A stretch of 64,000 bases of DNA from Pseudoglutamicibacter cumminsii (GTDB taxonomy: Bacteria; Actinomycetota; Actinomycetes; Actinomycetales; Micrococcaceae): NCBI RefSeq assembly GCF_016907775.1, contig NZ_JAFBCO010000001.1, forward strand, positions 1,798,001 through 1,862,000, given 5' to 3'. The translations under genes and the position numbers were made by a program. Position 1 is the stretch's first letter, and each line of letters begins with the position of its first letter. Under the pieces are notes generated by a model that worked only from the letters and a program-made list of their open reading frames with translations, made no database searches and was not told the origin of the DNA. Positions 1-11,980 of the stretch are shown here, piece by piece.

Positions 1-809
1 AGCATGTGGCCGGAACCGAGTGCGAAGTGGGTGCGTGGGGTTCCGAGGTCGGCTACGTGCTGCATCGCGATCGTGCTGAACGGCTGGGCGTGCTCGCGGT
101 ACGTCGCTTCAGAGAGCGAACCGGCCCACGAATCGAACAACTGGACCGAAGATGCGCCGGCCTCAACCTGGGCGCGCATGAAGAGGCCCGATGCGTGGGC
201 GACCCACTCGGCGAGCTTGGCCCACAAGCGTGGCTCGGCGGTCATGAGTGCACGGGTCTTGAGGTGGTCACGCGAGGGGCGGCCTTCGATCATGTAAGAC
301 GCAACTGTAAACGGGGCGCCGGCGAAACCGATGAGTGGGGTAGTGCCGAGCTCATCGATCGTGAGGCGGACCGCTTCGCGGATGCATTCGAGGCCTTCTT
401 GGTACACGTCATCGAGCGCGGGCAGGGCGTCGATGTCGGCTTCGGACGCGATAGGTGAGTCCAATACTGGGCCTACACCAGGCTCAATCTCTACGCCGAG
501 TCCGGCGATCTTGAGTGGCGTCATGATGTCGGAGAAGAAAATGCCGGCATCAACCTTGTGCCGACGCACTGGCTGGCATGTGATTTCTGCCACCATGTCT
601 GGGATGAGGCAGGACTCGAGCATGTCGGTGCCGGCGCGGACTTCTTTGTATTCAGGAAGCGAGCGGCCAGCCTGGCGCATGAACCAGACGCTCGGTGCGG
701 CATCCGTGCTTTCGCCGCGTAAACGCTTGATGAGCGGGGCATCCGCGGTACCGCCTTCAGCGGTCGTGCGGTGCAGAGGGTGAGATGAAGGCAAAGTCAC
801 AGTTGTCAT
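1..809 (-). CDS. hemE: Uroporphyrinogen decarboxylase, N-terminal 269 residues (cut by window edge)
   Basis: HemE decarboxylates the four acetate side chains of uroporphyrinogen III to give coproporphyrinogen III in cytoplasmic haem synthesis. The reading frame runs leftward off the window, so about 269 of the usual 340-360 residues are present. The conserved N-terminal block VWFMRQAGRSLPEY is seen near residue 40, followed by FFSDIMTPL and GFAGAPFTVASYMIEG, all typical of the family. The chosen ATG at 809 follows AAGG, and the next upstream ATG (820) meets a stop after four codons. A strong -10 (GATAAT, minus strand, 824-819) lies only about 10 bases upstream, so the leader is very short. 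The gene is divergent from hemA, a haem-pathway pairing common in actinobacteria. Confidence 0.95.
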   Translation of the reverse strand, partial: MTTVTLPSSHPLHRTTAEGGTADAPLIKRLRGESTDAAPSVWFMRQAGRSLPEYKEVRAGTDMLESCLIPDMVAEITCQPVRRHKVDAGIFFSDIMTPLKIAGLGVEIEPGVGPVLDSPIASEADIDALPALDDVYQEGLECIREAVRLTIDELGTTPLIGFAGAPFTVASYMIEGRPSRDHLKTRALMTAEPRLWAKLAEWVAHASGLFMRAQVEAGASSVQLFDSWAGSLSEATYREHAQPFSTIAMQHVADLGTPRTHFALGSGHM

Positions 810-919
810 TGTGCCTTCATTATCTCATTGCCAACCTGGGAGGATTCTGAACGACACCTGGTGTTCATATGCCAGTCGCCTGCCGGCCATCGTTCGAGTC
901 GCGGACTAGAATGGCAATC
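810..919. promoter_or_regulatory. Divergent hemE/hemA promoter region
   Basis: This 110-bp gap carries a -10 for each gene. On the plus strand TAGAAT (907-912) ends seven bases before the hemA ATG at 920, the spacing expected for a leaderless transcript. On the minus strand GATAAT (824-819) ends nine bases before the hemE ATG. No convincing -35 hexamer is visible for either, which is common for actinobacterial housekeeping promoters. Confidence 0.5.
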
Positions 920-2377
920 ATGCTTATCGCCCTTCGCGCAACTCATGATCGCTTGGGGCTGGACGCCCTCGAACGCGTTACGCGAGGGGCTGACCAGCTC
1001 GACACCATCATCGACCGTCTTAACCAGGCTCACTCGGAACAACCGCTGTCCGGGTGGGTCTCGATGTCTACGTGCAACCGCCTTGAGATCTACCTCGACG
1101 CGGATCTCTTCCACGACGCTGTGGAGCTCGTCGCTCAGGCCGTATCGGAGGCTTCTGGACTCGCTCAAACCGAGGTTGAAGAGCTCCTGGTTGCTGACGC
1201 CGGGTCCTTGTCGGCTCAGCACATGTTCACGGTCGCTGCTGGCTTGAACTCTCAGGTGGTTGGCGAAGGCGAAATCAACGGCCAGGTGCGCTCGAGCTTC
1301 TCCGAGGCGCTGGCCGAGGGCCGCACGACGTCGATGCTCAACGACTTGTTCCAAGGCGCGTTGCGTACCGCGAAGAACATTAGCCACCGCACGACGATCG
1401 GTGCCGCTGGCCGCTCGTCCGTTACGGTTGCGATCGATCAGGCTGAGCCGACGACAGGTTCCCTCACTGGCGCGCGTGTGATCGTGGTAGGTACGGGCGC
1501 GATGGCCCGCATCGCTGCCTCGGATCTGAACCGCCGTGGTGTCGCACGCTTGGATGTTTTGTCCGGTTCTGGCCGCGCCAAGAACTTCGCGACGACGCAC
1601 AACGCTCATCCTTTGGCAACTGACGAGATGCCTGCGGCGCTCGCGGCCTCTTCGCTCGTTGTTGCGTGCTCGGGCCGCGGTACTGCGCAGATTTTGACGC
1701 AGGATGTCCGCGACGCGATGCAGCTGAGGGAGCTGTACAACGCTGAGCACGCATCGGCGAAACTCGGTGAGCTCGTGATTCTTGACATGTCGCTGACTTC
1801 CGACTTGGAGGAAGGCGTGCGTTCGATTCCGGGCGTGCGCGTTCTGGGGCTCAAGGATATTTCGGCTGACGCTTCCGACCAGGAAGAGATCGAGCGTGCT
1901 CAGGACATGATTAACGCGGGCGTGGGCCGTTTCGAGCTGCGCCAGCAGATCCGCCGTCTGGACCCAGCTGTTTCGGCTCTGCGCCGTTCGGTGCGCTCTG
2001 AGATTGAGCGTGAGATCGAGGGCGTGCGCAATAATCACGACGAGGAAACCGTCAAGGTTGTAGAACGCGCTTTGGGGCGCGTCTATAAGCGCCTCTTGCA
2101 TTCCCCGATGATGCGCGCCCAGGAGCTCGCTAAGGAAGGCGAAGGCCAGAAGTTCATGTCCGCGGTCCACACGCTGTTTGGCGTTGACCTCGAGCAGGGT
2201 GGACAGGTCCCTAACGACCCGGTTTCGATCGAGGCTCGCCAGACGCTACGCGAGGTTTCCGAAGGGGACCATAACGGCCCAGCACAAGCGATGCCGTTAT
2301 CTGAAATCCGCGAAGCATTCGTTGATTACGAAGAGACGGCGAGCGTCATCGAGGACGAGCTCAAAGAAAAGCGCTAG
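920..2377 (+). CDS. hemA: Glutamyl-tRNA reductase
   Basis: HemA reduces glutamyl-tRNA(Glu) to glutamate-1-semialdehyde, the first committed step of C5-pathway tetrapyrrole synthesis. The catalytic cysteine lies in the family motif MSTCNRLEIY near residue 53, and the VVGEGEINGQVR block follows. A Rossmann NADPH segment (ARVIVVGTGAMARIAA) is near residue 190. The C-terminal dimerisation helices are present, so the protein is full length at about 485 residues. ATG 920 was chosen because family members begin at MxxxxLxATH and because the TAGAAT -10 places the transcript start at or next to it. ATG 911 is an alternative adding three residues; upstream extension to 869 has no support. The stop overlaps that of the convergent peptidase gene. 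Confidence 0.95.
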   Translation: MLIALRATHDRLGLDALERVTRGADQLDTIIDRLNQAHSEQPLSGWVSMSTCNRLEIYLDADLFHDAVELVAQAVSEASGLAQTEVEELLVADAGSLSAQHMFTVAAGLNSQVVGEGEINGQVRSSFSEALAEGRTTSMLNDLFQGALRTAKNISHRTTIGAAGRSSVTVAIDQAEPTTGSLTGARVIVVGTGAMARIAASDLNRRGVARLDVLSGSGRAKNFATTHNAHPLATDEMPAALAASSLVVACSGRGTAQILTQDVRDAMQLRELYNAEHASAKLGELVILDMSLTSDLEEGVRSIPGVRVLGLKDISADASDQEEIERAQDMINAGVGRFELRQQIRRLDPAVSALRRSVRSEIEREIEGVRNNHDEETVKVVERALGRVYKRLLHSPMMRAQELAKEGEGQKFMSAVHTLFGVDLEQGGQVPNDPVSIEARQTLREVSEGDHNGPAQAMPLSEIREAFVDYEETASVIEDELKEKR

Positions 2378-3756
2378 CGGCCGATGCGCTCCCGCAACGC
2401 ACCGAGGACTGTTGCGGGGTCGTCGGAGAGGCCATCGTGGTGATGATCCGCTGATTCCCACACGTTGATACCGCGGATTCTCGACGCGGTCTCGAGCGAG
2501 AGGTCGCGGTCCACATAGATGTCCGGCGTGTAGACGGCTGCCGCGACAGGAACCGTGTTGCTGGCCAGCTGACCGTCATCGTAGAGCGGCGTCCACGCAT
2601 CGTATTCATGCAACGCGTGTGCGAGCTGCTCGAGTGGCTGCAACGCCGGGTCCTGCTCGAAATCCTCGGGCAGTGCGGCTTCGCCGATGAGCTGTGGAAT
2701 ATCGGTATCTGGCAGGGTCTGCGGATGAGTTTCGTGTTGTGAACGCGACGCCGCCCACCGGGTTGCAGGACCAGACGTGTAGATCGCTTCCTGAAACAGC
2801 CAATAGATCGGGTTGCGCGCGTGATCCACTTGCGAGCCCAGAAGCGAAAGCATGACAGGGGAGAGGCTCCTACCGGATCCGGCGCCCTGCGTTAGCGCGT
2901 CCTCGAGCCCGAAACGCAACTGCTGCACGCGCGAGTTACCGCCCAAAAGCATCCCGAGGCGTTGAACCGTCAGTTCAGTCACGACGTGTCCGTTGGCCAA
3001 GCGGTACGGCTTCCCCGCAGCGCGTGCGCGGCGTACCTCGGTGTACAGATCGCTCAGCTGTTGCTCTGAGTGCGGCCACGCGGTGAAAACCTCTGCCTGA
3101 CGCTCCGCGATACGTGCGTAAGTCGCGTCATACACCCGCTTGGGGTCGCCTTCAATAAGGCCAAGCCCGCCTGTAATCATTGAGCCGGCCAGCGCATCGG
3201 GAGCGAAGCTGAGGTAGCTCATCGTGATGAAGCCGCCGTAAGACTGGCCGAGCGTGAACCACGAATCAACGCCCATAGCCAGCCGGATCGCCTCGGCATC
3301 CGCAACGATGTCAGTCGCGCGGAAATGAGACAAGAACTCGATCTGTTGCGCGATCTTCTGGGATTCCCGTTCGCCTGAGCCGATTGCTGACAAGGTCGCG
3401 GCGCTGATGGGCGACGAACCGCCGGTGCCTCGCTGGTCGAGCAACAGCACCCGGAAGTGCGGAAGGAGTTGGCCGAGCCAACCCGACGAGGGGTTCGCTG
3501 GCCGCAAGGCCTCGAAGCCTGGGCCGCCCTGAAGATAGACAAGCCACGGACGCTTGTCGGCATCCTCATCGGTTGAGCGGACTTCGCGCGCACGCACCGT
3601 CACGGTAGCGGCACCGGAATTAGCAGACGCCGGCTCCGTTGCGACGCCGTGCACGAGTGGCACTTCGTAAAGAACTGAGGATACGACAGCGCCCCGGCAT
3701 GCATCCGCATCATCGCGGCGGAGTAGCGTGGCGGGGCGAACAGTCAAAGAAGTCAA
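2374..3756 (-). CDS. Alpha/beta-hydrolase, S33 proline iminopeptidase-like
   Basis: This probable cytoplasmic aminopeptidase of the S33 (prolyl aminopeptidase) group has the oxyanion signature LQGGPGFE near residue 76, the DQRGTGGS strand-turn, and the nucleophile elbow GQSYGG near residue 170. The catalytic Ser is in the elbow; a C-terminal ESADHHHDG block probably supplies the catalytic His. Length (460 residues) fits the larger actinobacterial members rather than the short 310-residue iminopeptidases. The start is a TTG at 3756 without a clear ribosome site, so the N-terminus is uncertain. It is the last gene of a leftward run, and its stop overlaps the hemA stop (CTAG, 2374-2377). Substrate cannot be read from sequence; proline-leading peptides are the family expectation. 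Confidence 0.8.
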   Translation of the reverse strand: MTSLTVRPATLLRRDDADACRGAVVSSVLYEVPLVHGVATEPASANSGAATVTVRAREVRSTDEDADKRPWLVYLQGGPGFEALRPANPSSGWLGQLLPHFRVLLLDQRGTGGSSPISAATLSAIGSGERESQKIAQQIEFLSHFRATDIVADAEAIRLAMGVDSWFTLGQSYGGFITMSYLSFAPDALAGSMITGGLGLIEGDPKRVYDATYARIAERQAEVFTAWPHSEQQLSDLYTEVRRARAAGKPYRLANGHVVTELTVQRLGMLLGGNSRVQQLRFGLEDALTQGAGSGRSLSPVMLSLLGSQVDHARNPIYWLFQEAIYTSGPATRWAASRSQHETHPQTLPDTDIPQLIGEAALPEDFEQDPALQPLEQLAHALHEYDAWTPLYDDGQLASNTVPVAAAVYTPDIYVDRDLSLETASRIRGINVWESADHHHDGLSDDPATVLGALRERIGR

Positions 3757-3809
3757 TTGAGCGCTGACCTTAGATCCACAAAAGACGCGTCACTCGGAGT
3801 GACCGAGCC

Positions 3810-4412
3810 TTAGTTGAGCTTCTGCAGAACGATGCTGTCCTGACCGTTGGTTAGCTCGACACCGTCAGCGGTCTCGGAAACGCGCAATGCGCCGGAGGTC
3901 AGGAACTGGCTCATGTTGTCGGATGGCTCCTGGTCGGCAGGTTCGCAGTCGCTCATGGTGCTGTGCGATTCCGTCAGCGTCACATCGCTGCCGTTCGTAG
4001 CGACCTTATAAGCACCGGTGGAGCACTGGCCCATACCCACGAGCATGCCAGCGCCGTCGCCCTCAGGGGTCAGGACGAAGCTACCGAGCTTGTTCTTCCA
4101 GGTGTTGCCGTTAACAGTCAAAGACTTGACGCTCAGCTGAGTGGACTCGGAGAAACCAAGGACGGAAACGTCGGAAGCCTTCGTGGAGGTTCCACCATGC
4201 GAGGAAGCTTCAGTGGTGGACTCAGCCTTGGTGTTTTCACCTTCAACAGAGCCGTCTTCCATGTGGAACTGGGAGGACTCTGGGGTAGGGGAATCGAGAG
4301 TCGTTGGGTGTTTGGGCGAACAACCTGCCAGGGAAGCAACTACCAACGATGCAGGCGCCAAGAGCGCAGCTGCGCGAACAATGCGAGTGGAAAGTCGTGA
4401 CATGTACACCAT
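3810..4412 (-). CDS. Lipoprotein with META/HslJ-type domain
   Basis: An exported lipoprotein: basic N-terminus, hydrophobic core and lipobox LAGC with the lipidated Cys at about residue 31. A Ser/Thr/Glu-rich linker of about 50 residues follows. The C-terminal roughly 110 residues match the META/HslJ pattern: NGNTWKNKLGSF, a first conserved Cys in GQCSTG, ESHSTMSDC with the second Cys, then FLTSGALRV and the final LTNGQDSIVLQ strand. META-domain proteins such as HslJ are linked to novobiocin and heat responses in Escherichia coli, but no biochemical activity is established, so its function here is open. The start may be ATG 4412 or ATG 4403; neither has a strong Shine-Dalgarno. It lies between the helicase and peptidase genes on the same strand. 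Confidence 0.75.
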   Translation of the reverse strand: MVYMSRLSTRIVRAAALLAPASLVVASLAGCSPKHPTTLDSPTPESSQFHMEDGSVEGENTKAESTTEASSHGGTSTKASDVSVLGFSESTQLSVKSLTVNGNTWKNKLGSFVLTPEGDGAGMLVGMGQCSTGAYKVATNGSDVTLTESHSTMSDCEPADQEPSDNMSQFLTSGALRVSETADGVELTNGQDSIVLQKLN

Positions 4413-4439
4413 TCTATCGCTAATTTGTGTTTCACATGC

Positions 4440-7016
4440 TCAACGGCGCTCGCCCGTGCCGTCGATGCGGCCGATCGCCGTGACGGTCAAGGCGAGCTCG
4501 CCTCTTTCATCGGTCTCATCCAAATCGATAACGGCGTCGAAACCCCAGTCGTGGTCGCCCTCCGGGTCAGCGAACGTCTGGCTGACTTTCCAGATCGGGC
4601 GGCCATCGGAATCCTTCGTCTCAACAATCTGCAACAGTTCGGGCGAGCGGCCGCCAGGGCCGTCATCGATGTCTTCGTGTTCAGCGAAGTAATCGTCCAT
4701 CAGATCAGCCCACGCATCCGCATCGAAACCGGCATCGCCATCGAGCTCACCCAGCGCAACATCCTTCTCCGCGCCGAACAGCTTGACGCGAGAGAACATC
4801 GCGTTGCGGACCATGACCCGCAGCGCACGCCTCTGTTGAGACAAACGCGGTGGCTCAGCGGGTTGCTGAACCGACTGATCCTCAGGGACCTCACCCGAGG
4901 CCAGAGCCTCCCACTCGCTCAGCAGTGAGGAGTCGACCTGCTCGATCATCTGACCAAGCCACTCAGTGATGTCCTCAAGCTCCTCCGTCACCGCGGAATC
5001 AGGAACCGAGCTGCGCAAAGCCTTATACGCATCCGTGAGGTAGCGCAACAGAATGCCCTCGGCGCGCGTGACCTGATAGTTGCGCACGTACTCGCCGAAG
5101 CTCTGGCCGGTCTCATACATTTCACGGACCACCGACTTAGGCGAAAGCTCGTAGCCCGCGAGCCAGCCGGCACCCTGGCGATAACGCTCGAACGCCGCCT
5201 CGAGCTCTTCCCGCAGAGGCTGGGGGTGCGTGATCTCATCGAGGCGGTTCATGCGCTCGTGATACTCAAGGCCGTCCGCACGCATCTGCGCCATAGCCTC
5301 GTTCTTAGCCTTCTTGACTTGCGCGCCGATGACCGGGCGTGGATCCTCAAGCGTAGCCTCAAGAACAGAAACCACATCCACCGCATAATCAGGGGAGTCT
5401 TGGTCCAGCATCTCTAGCGCTGCGATAGCGAAGCTCGAGAGCGGCTGGTTCAGACCGAAATCCTCAGGCAAGTCAACCGTGAGATGCAGACGGTTGCGGT
5501 ACTCGTCTGGCTCGCCGCGCTCCAGGACGTTGGTCGCCAAGAGCTCCTTGATGATGCCCAACGCCTTCTTGACGTGCTCACGGTTGCGGGTCGGCGGCTC
5601 GTGATTCTGCGTCAAAATATCGCGAGCATGCGCGAACGCATCGCCCTCGTAGGCGAGCAGGTTCAGGATCATCGCGTGCGAGACCTGGAAGGACGACGTC
5701 ATGGTCTCCGGCTCAGCGGAAACCAGCCTCTCGAACGTCTTCTCGCTCCACGAAACGAAACCTTCCGGCGGAGTCTGCTTCTTGACCTGTCGCAGCTTCT
5801 TCTGATCATCCCCGTGACGGGCCCGTGCCTTCTCCATGGCCTTAGCGTTAGCGATCTCATGCTCCGGAGCCTGAACCACCACATCGCCTGCCGTGTCATA
5901 ACCGGCCCGGCCCGCACGTCCAGCAAGCTGATGGAATTCACGCGCGTTCACGTGACGGCTGCGCTGGCCATCGAACTTGGACAAAGCCGTCAAGATCACG
6001 GTGCGGATCGGAACGTTGATACCCACCCCGAGCGTGTCGGTGCCGCAAATGACCTTGAGCAAACCGGCCTGCGCCAGCTGCTCGACGAGGCGACGATACT
6101 TAGGGAGCATCCCCGCGTGATGCACGCCAATACCAGCGCGAATCATCTTCTTGAGCGTCTGACCAAAACCGGACGCGAAACGGAAGCCACCCACGAACTC
6201 CGCGATCCGGTCCTTCTCTTCGCGGCTGGCCACGTTAAGTGAAAGCAAGCCCTGAGCCTGCTCGATCGCCTCGCGCTGCGAAAAATGTACAACATAGACC
6301 GGGGCCCGGTGCGTTTCGACGAGTTCCTTGATCGTCTCACCGATCGGCTCCATGCCGTACTGGTGATGGAGCGGAATAGGCCGCTCAGAACCCGAGACCG
6401 TCACGGCATCGCGGCCCGTGCGTTGCTTGAGGTCTTCTTCAAAGAACGTCGTATCGCCCAAGGTCGCCGAGAGCAACAGGAACTGCGACTGCGGCAGTCC
6501 GAGAAGCGGGACCTGCCACGCCCATCCTCGCTGTGGATCAGCGTAGAAGTGGAACTCGTCGGCAATCACGACTCCGCAGTCCGCGCGTTCGCCCTCACGC
6601 AACGCCATGTTCGCGAGAATCTCCGCGGTGCAGCAAATGATCGGCGCCTTCGGGTTCACACTCGCTTCGCCCGTAAGCATACCCACGTTCTCAGCACCGA
6701 AAACCTTGATCAGGTCAAAGAACTTCTCCGAAACCAGCGCCTTGATCGGCGCGGTATAAAACGAACGCTCACCGCGTGCCAACGCCGCAAAGTGCGCCGC
6801 GATAGCAACCATCGACTTACCCGAACCCGTCGGGGTAGCAAGAATCACATGCTTACCCTCAACAAGCTCCATCACGGCCTCATCCTGAGCCGGATACAAC
6901 GTCAGCCCACGGTCCGAAACCCACCGCACAAACGCATCGTAAATCGCTTCCGGAAGGTTCGTTTCCGTTGCATTCGGAACACGATCAGACAGATTCACAC
7001 TCATATTTACAGCCAT
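4440..7016 (-). CDS. Ski2-like DExH helicase with DUF3516-type C-terminus
   Basis: A superfamily 2 helicase of 858 residues. Motif I is ATPTGSGKS near residue 65, motif Ia TAPIKALV, motif II DEFH near 150, motif III LSATLGD, then GTDTLGVGINVP and the motif VI block QLAGRAGRAGYDTAGD in the second RecA lobe. The long C-terminal half has the helical region found in actinobacterial DEAD/DEAH proteins with DUF3516. Relatives of the Ski2/Mtr4 class unwind RNA or structured nucleic acid; the bacterial substrate is not established. ATG 7016 was preferred over the adjacent GTG 7019. The gene starts 13 bases after the hydrolase stop, so the two are probably co-transcribed. Confidence 0.88.
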   Translation of the reverse strand: MAVNMSVNLSDRVPNATETNLPEAIYDAFVRWVSDRGLTLYPAQDEAVMELVEGKHVILATPTGSGKSMVAIAAHFAALARGERSFYTAPIKALVSEKFFDLIKVFGAENVGMLTGEASVNPKAPIICCTAEILANMALREGERADCGVVIADEFHFYADPQRGWAWQVPLLGLPQSQFLLLSATLGDTTFFEEDLKQRTGRDAVTVSGSERPIPLHHQYGMEPIGETIKELVETHRAPVYVVHFSQREAIEQAQGLLSLNVASREEKDRIAEFVGGFRFASGFGQTLKKMIRAGIGVHHAGMLPKYRRLVEQLAQAGLLKVICGTDTLGVGINVPIRTVILTALSKFDGQRSRHVNAREFHQLAGRAGRAGYDTAGDVVVQAPEHEIANAKAMEKARARHGDDQKKLRQVKKQTPPEGFVSWSEKTFERLVSAEPETMTSSFQVSHAMILNLLAYEGDAFAHARDILTQNHEPPTRNREHVKKALGIIKELLATNVLERGEPDEYRNRLHLTVDLPEDFGLNQPLSSFAIAALEMLDQDSPDYAVDVVSVLEATLEDPRPVIGAQVKKAKNEAMAQMRADGLEYHERMNRLDEITHPQPLREELEAAFERYRQGAGWLAGYELSPKSVVREMYETGQSFGEYVRNYQVTRAEGILLRYLTDAYKALRSSVPDSAVTEELEDITEWLGQMIEQVDSSLLSEWEALASGEVPEDQSVQQPAEPPRLSQQRRALRVMVRNAMFSRVKLFGAEKDVALGELDGDAGFDADAWADLMDDYFAEHEDIDDGPGGRSPELLQIVETKDSDGRPIWKVSQTFADPEGDHDWGFDAVIDLDETDERGELALTVTAIGRIDGTGERR

Positions 7017-7029
7017 CACCAGCTACGCG

Positions 7030-7722
7030 TTACCAGCCGCGGGCACGCCACTCGGGCAGGCTCGCGCGTTCGGCACCCAGCGTGGTGCCGTCGCCGTGGC
7101 CAGGCAAAACCACAGTGTCATCCGGATAGCGGCCAAACAGCTTGGTCTCAACATCATCAATCAGCGTCGCGAACCGCTCCGGGTCGTTCCACGTATTCCC
7201 CACACCACCAGGGAACAACGAGTCACCCGTAAAGAGGTACTGAACGCCGCCGATAGAGGTAGCCAACGCAATCGAACCCGGCGTGTGCCCGCGCAGCCAG
7301 ATCACATCCAACGTGACACCGCCAGCGGTCACCGTGCCACCATCGTCCACAGAATCAGTGAACGTGACACCTCGCATTTCTTCCACGGCAGGAATATCCA
7401 GCGGATGCCCGATGAGGCGCGTACCTTCCGTGAGCATGTCAGCCAGCGCTCCCGTATGGTCATGATGCTGGTGCGTGATCACGATGGTCGGCGCGGCTTC
7501 AGCGCCGATGGCGGCACGCAAAACGTCCGGCTCGGCAGGCGCATCGATCAGCAAGACGTCCTGCGGATCAGCTACTGACTGCAGAATATAAGCGCGGTTA
7601 TCCATATCGGACACCGCGACCATGCTGAGCCGAGTGAACTCATCCGATGCAATGAGCTGTGCTGGTGAATTCTGTGCTGGTGAATCTGCTGGGGAAGCTG
7701 GTTCTTGAGATGCTGGAGCCAT
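7030..7722 (-). CDS. Metallo-beta-lactamase-fold hydrolase (glyoxalase II-like)
   Basis: A 230-residue cytoplasmic hydrolase with the dinuclear-metal motif THQHHDHTG near residue 82, the second histidine in RGHTPGS, the bridging Asp in FTGDSLFPGGVGN, and the last His in VLPGHG. These are the hallmarks of the glyoxalase II/MBL superfamily; many actinobacterial relatives are thioester or lactone hydrolases, but the substrate is not visible from sequence. The start at 7722 has GAGG five bases upstream; an earlier ATG at 7746 would add eight residues without a site. It heads the leftward run and is divergent from a GntR regulator, which is therefore a candidate for its control. Confidence 0.85.
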   Translation of the reverse strand: MAPASQEPASPADSPAQNSPAQLIASDEFTRLSMVAVSDMDNRAYILQSVADPQDVLLIDAPAEPDVLRAAIGAEAAPTIVITHQHHDHTGALADMLTEGTRLIGHPLDIPAVEEMRGVTFTDSVDDGGTVTAGGVTLDVIWLRGHTPGSIALATSIGGVQYLFTGDSLFPGGVGNTWNDPERFATLIDDVETKLFGRYPDDTVVLPGHGDGTTLGAERASLPEWRARGW

Positions 7723-7728
7723 GCCTCG

Positions 7729-7754
7729 TAGTATACCCTGATACATATCTACTA
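7729..7754. promoter_or_regulatory. AT-rich dyad between hydrolase and GntR gene
   Basis: TAGTA (7729-7733) and TACTA (7750-7754) form an inverted repeat in the short gap between two divergent genes. GntR/YtrA-family regulators commonly bind such dyads next to their own gene, so this is a candidate autoregulatory operator; it also supplies the only AT-rich promoter-like sequence for either gene. Confidence 0.4.
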
Positions 7755-7795
7755 TTGTGTTGTGTTGAAGGCACTGATGACGCCGGAAAGCTGCT

Positions 7796-8167
7796 ATGAC
7801 AATCCTCGCTGAGTTTGCGATCTCTGATGAAGATATGCCCCCGTACCGCCAGGTGCGTCGCGCTATTGCCCAAGATATTCGAGAGGGCAAGATCGCTGTA
7901 GGAACCAAACTCCCGACAGTGCGTGCCCTCGCGACACAACTCGACCTCGCAACCAACACGATTGCCCGGGCATATAAAGAACTCGAAGAGCTTGGCCTCG
8001 TCGAAGGACGCGGGCGAGCGGGGACCATCGTGACCCCAGGCGCTGGCCGCGCATCGGCGAAACTCGCATCCAATGCATCATGGTTCGCGCGCTCAGCAGA
8101 TGGCGCGGGGCTCAGCCTCGAAGCCGCACTCGACCTCGTCCGTGCGGCCTGGCCTTCCAATAAATAA
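7796..8167 (+). CDS. GntR-family regulator, YtrA-type (short form)
   Basis: A 123-residue regulator with only the N-terminal winged helix-turn-helix and a short helical tail, the architecture of the YtrA subfamily. The HTH reads [17 protein letters not shown], then [20 protein letters not shown] and [21 protein letters not shown], matching the GntR DNA-binding pattern from residues 15 to 75. There is no effector-binding domain. YtrA-type members usually repress neighbouring transporter or hydrolase genes; here the only neighbour sharing its promoter gap is the MBL-fold hydrolase. uvrA follows about 70 bases downstream but has its own ribosome site. Confidence 0.85.
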   Translation: MTILAEFAISDEDMPPYRQVRRAIAQDIREGKIAVGTKLPTVRALATQLDLATNTIARAYKELEELGLVEGRGRAGTIVTPGAGRASAKLASNASWFARSADGAGLSLEAALDLVRAAWPSNK

Positions 8168-8238
8168 CCGCAACAGCGCCCGCCAGTAATCACGAGCCCC
8201 CGCTCACTAGCAAACACACACTCACTATTATTGGAGCT

Positions 8239-11121
<2,883 letters not shown>

Positions 11122-11289
11122 TGTCCGACTCGCATATATGTCTAAAACCGCATGTATATGTGTGCCGTAAACCTCAATTCATGAGATAAAACTGGGTGAT
11201 ATTCGTGGCACAATTGCAAGCGGAAAACTTCCAGAACATGCAAGCGAAGTATGCCAATTGCGGCATGCAGGTAAGGTGACGATTCCGAG

Positions 11290-11958
11290 ATGGCAAGCAT
11301 CGACTTCTTCAAGCCCGTCGTAGCGCGGGCCATCAAGCTTGTCTTCAGACCGACCATCACCGGCTTCGAGAACGTACCGAAAGAAGGTCCGTTCATCGTT
11401 GCCTCAAACCACTTGTCGTTCTTCGACTCGGTCATCATCCAAGCTCTGATGCCGCGCAAGGTCGCGTTCTTCGCGAAAGCGGAGTACTTCACGACCCCGG
11501 GTTTCAAAGGCCGGCTCATGAAGGCGTTCTTCACCTCCGTTGGGTCAATCCCCGTTCAGCGCGGCCAGCAAGCAGCTTCCGTTGCTGCGCTCGACAAACT
11601 CGTGGAGATCCTCGAAGACGGCTCCGGCGTCGGAATCTATCCTGAAGGCACGCGCTCGCGTGACGGCCGCCTCTACCGTGGCCGCACCGGCGTCGGCTGG
11701 CTTGCACTAGCAACCGGAGCCCCGGTTGTCCCTGTGGGACTCATCGGAACTGACAAGCTCCAGCCGGCGGATTCCAACCGCATCCGCCGCCACAAGTTCC
11801 AGCTCCACGTGGGGCAGCCACTCGCGTTTGAACACCCAGGTCCTAAACATCCGTTGCCGCTACGTCGTAAAGTAACTGATCAAGTGGTCGACGCAATCGC
11901 GAAGATCACGGGACAAGAACGGGTAGGGGAGTACAACAAGGCCCCGACAGCCGAGTAG
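11290..11958 (+). CDS. plsC: 1-acyl-sn-glycerol-3-phosphate acyltransferase
   Basis: A membrane-associated PlsC-type acyltransferase that adds the second acyl chain to lysophosphatidate in phospholipid synthesis. The catalytic HX4D motif is NHLSFFDS near residue 39, the substrate-binding PEGTRSRDG motif is near 119, and VVPVGLIGTD follows. At 222 residues it is a compact single-domain member. AAGGTGA lies ten bases before the ATG. The 168-bp gap after uvrA contains two similar AT-rich stretches (CATATATG at 11135 and CATGTATATG near 11150) but no clear promoter. It sits directly before uvrC with a 22-base gap. Confidence 0.88.
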   Translation: MASIDFFKPVVARAIKLVFRPTITGFENVPKEGPFIVASNHLSFFDSVIIQALMPRKVAFFAKAEYFTTPGFKGRLMKAFFTSVGSIPVQRGQQAASVAALDKLVEILEDGSGVGIYPEGTRSRDGRLYRGRTGVGWLALATGAPVVPVGLIGTDKLQPADSNRIRRHKFQLHVGQPLAFEHPGPKHPLPLRRKVTDQVVDAIAKITGQERVGEYNKAPTAE

Positions 11959-11980
11959 AGAACCAGGTGAGGTGATTCAG

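Noticed and set aside
1-458. Rightward open frames at the left edge
   Set aside because: They lie antisense to hemE, whose conserved blocks are clear on the minus strand.
3789-3803. Small GTCACT/AGTGAC hairpin between the peptidase and lipoprotein genes
   Set aside because: Only six base pairs with no T-run. It could be chance and is too weak to list as a terminator.
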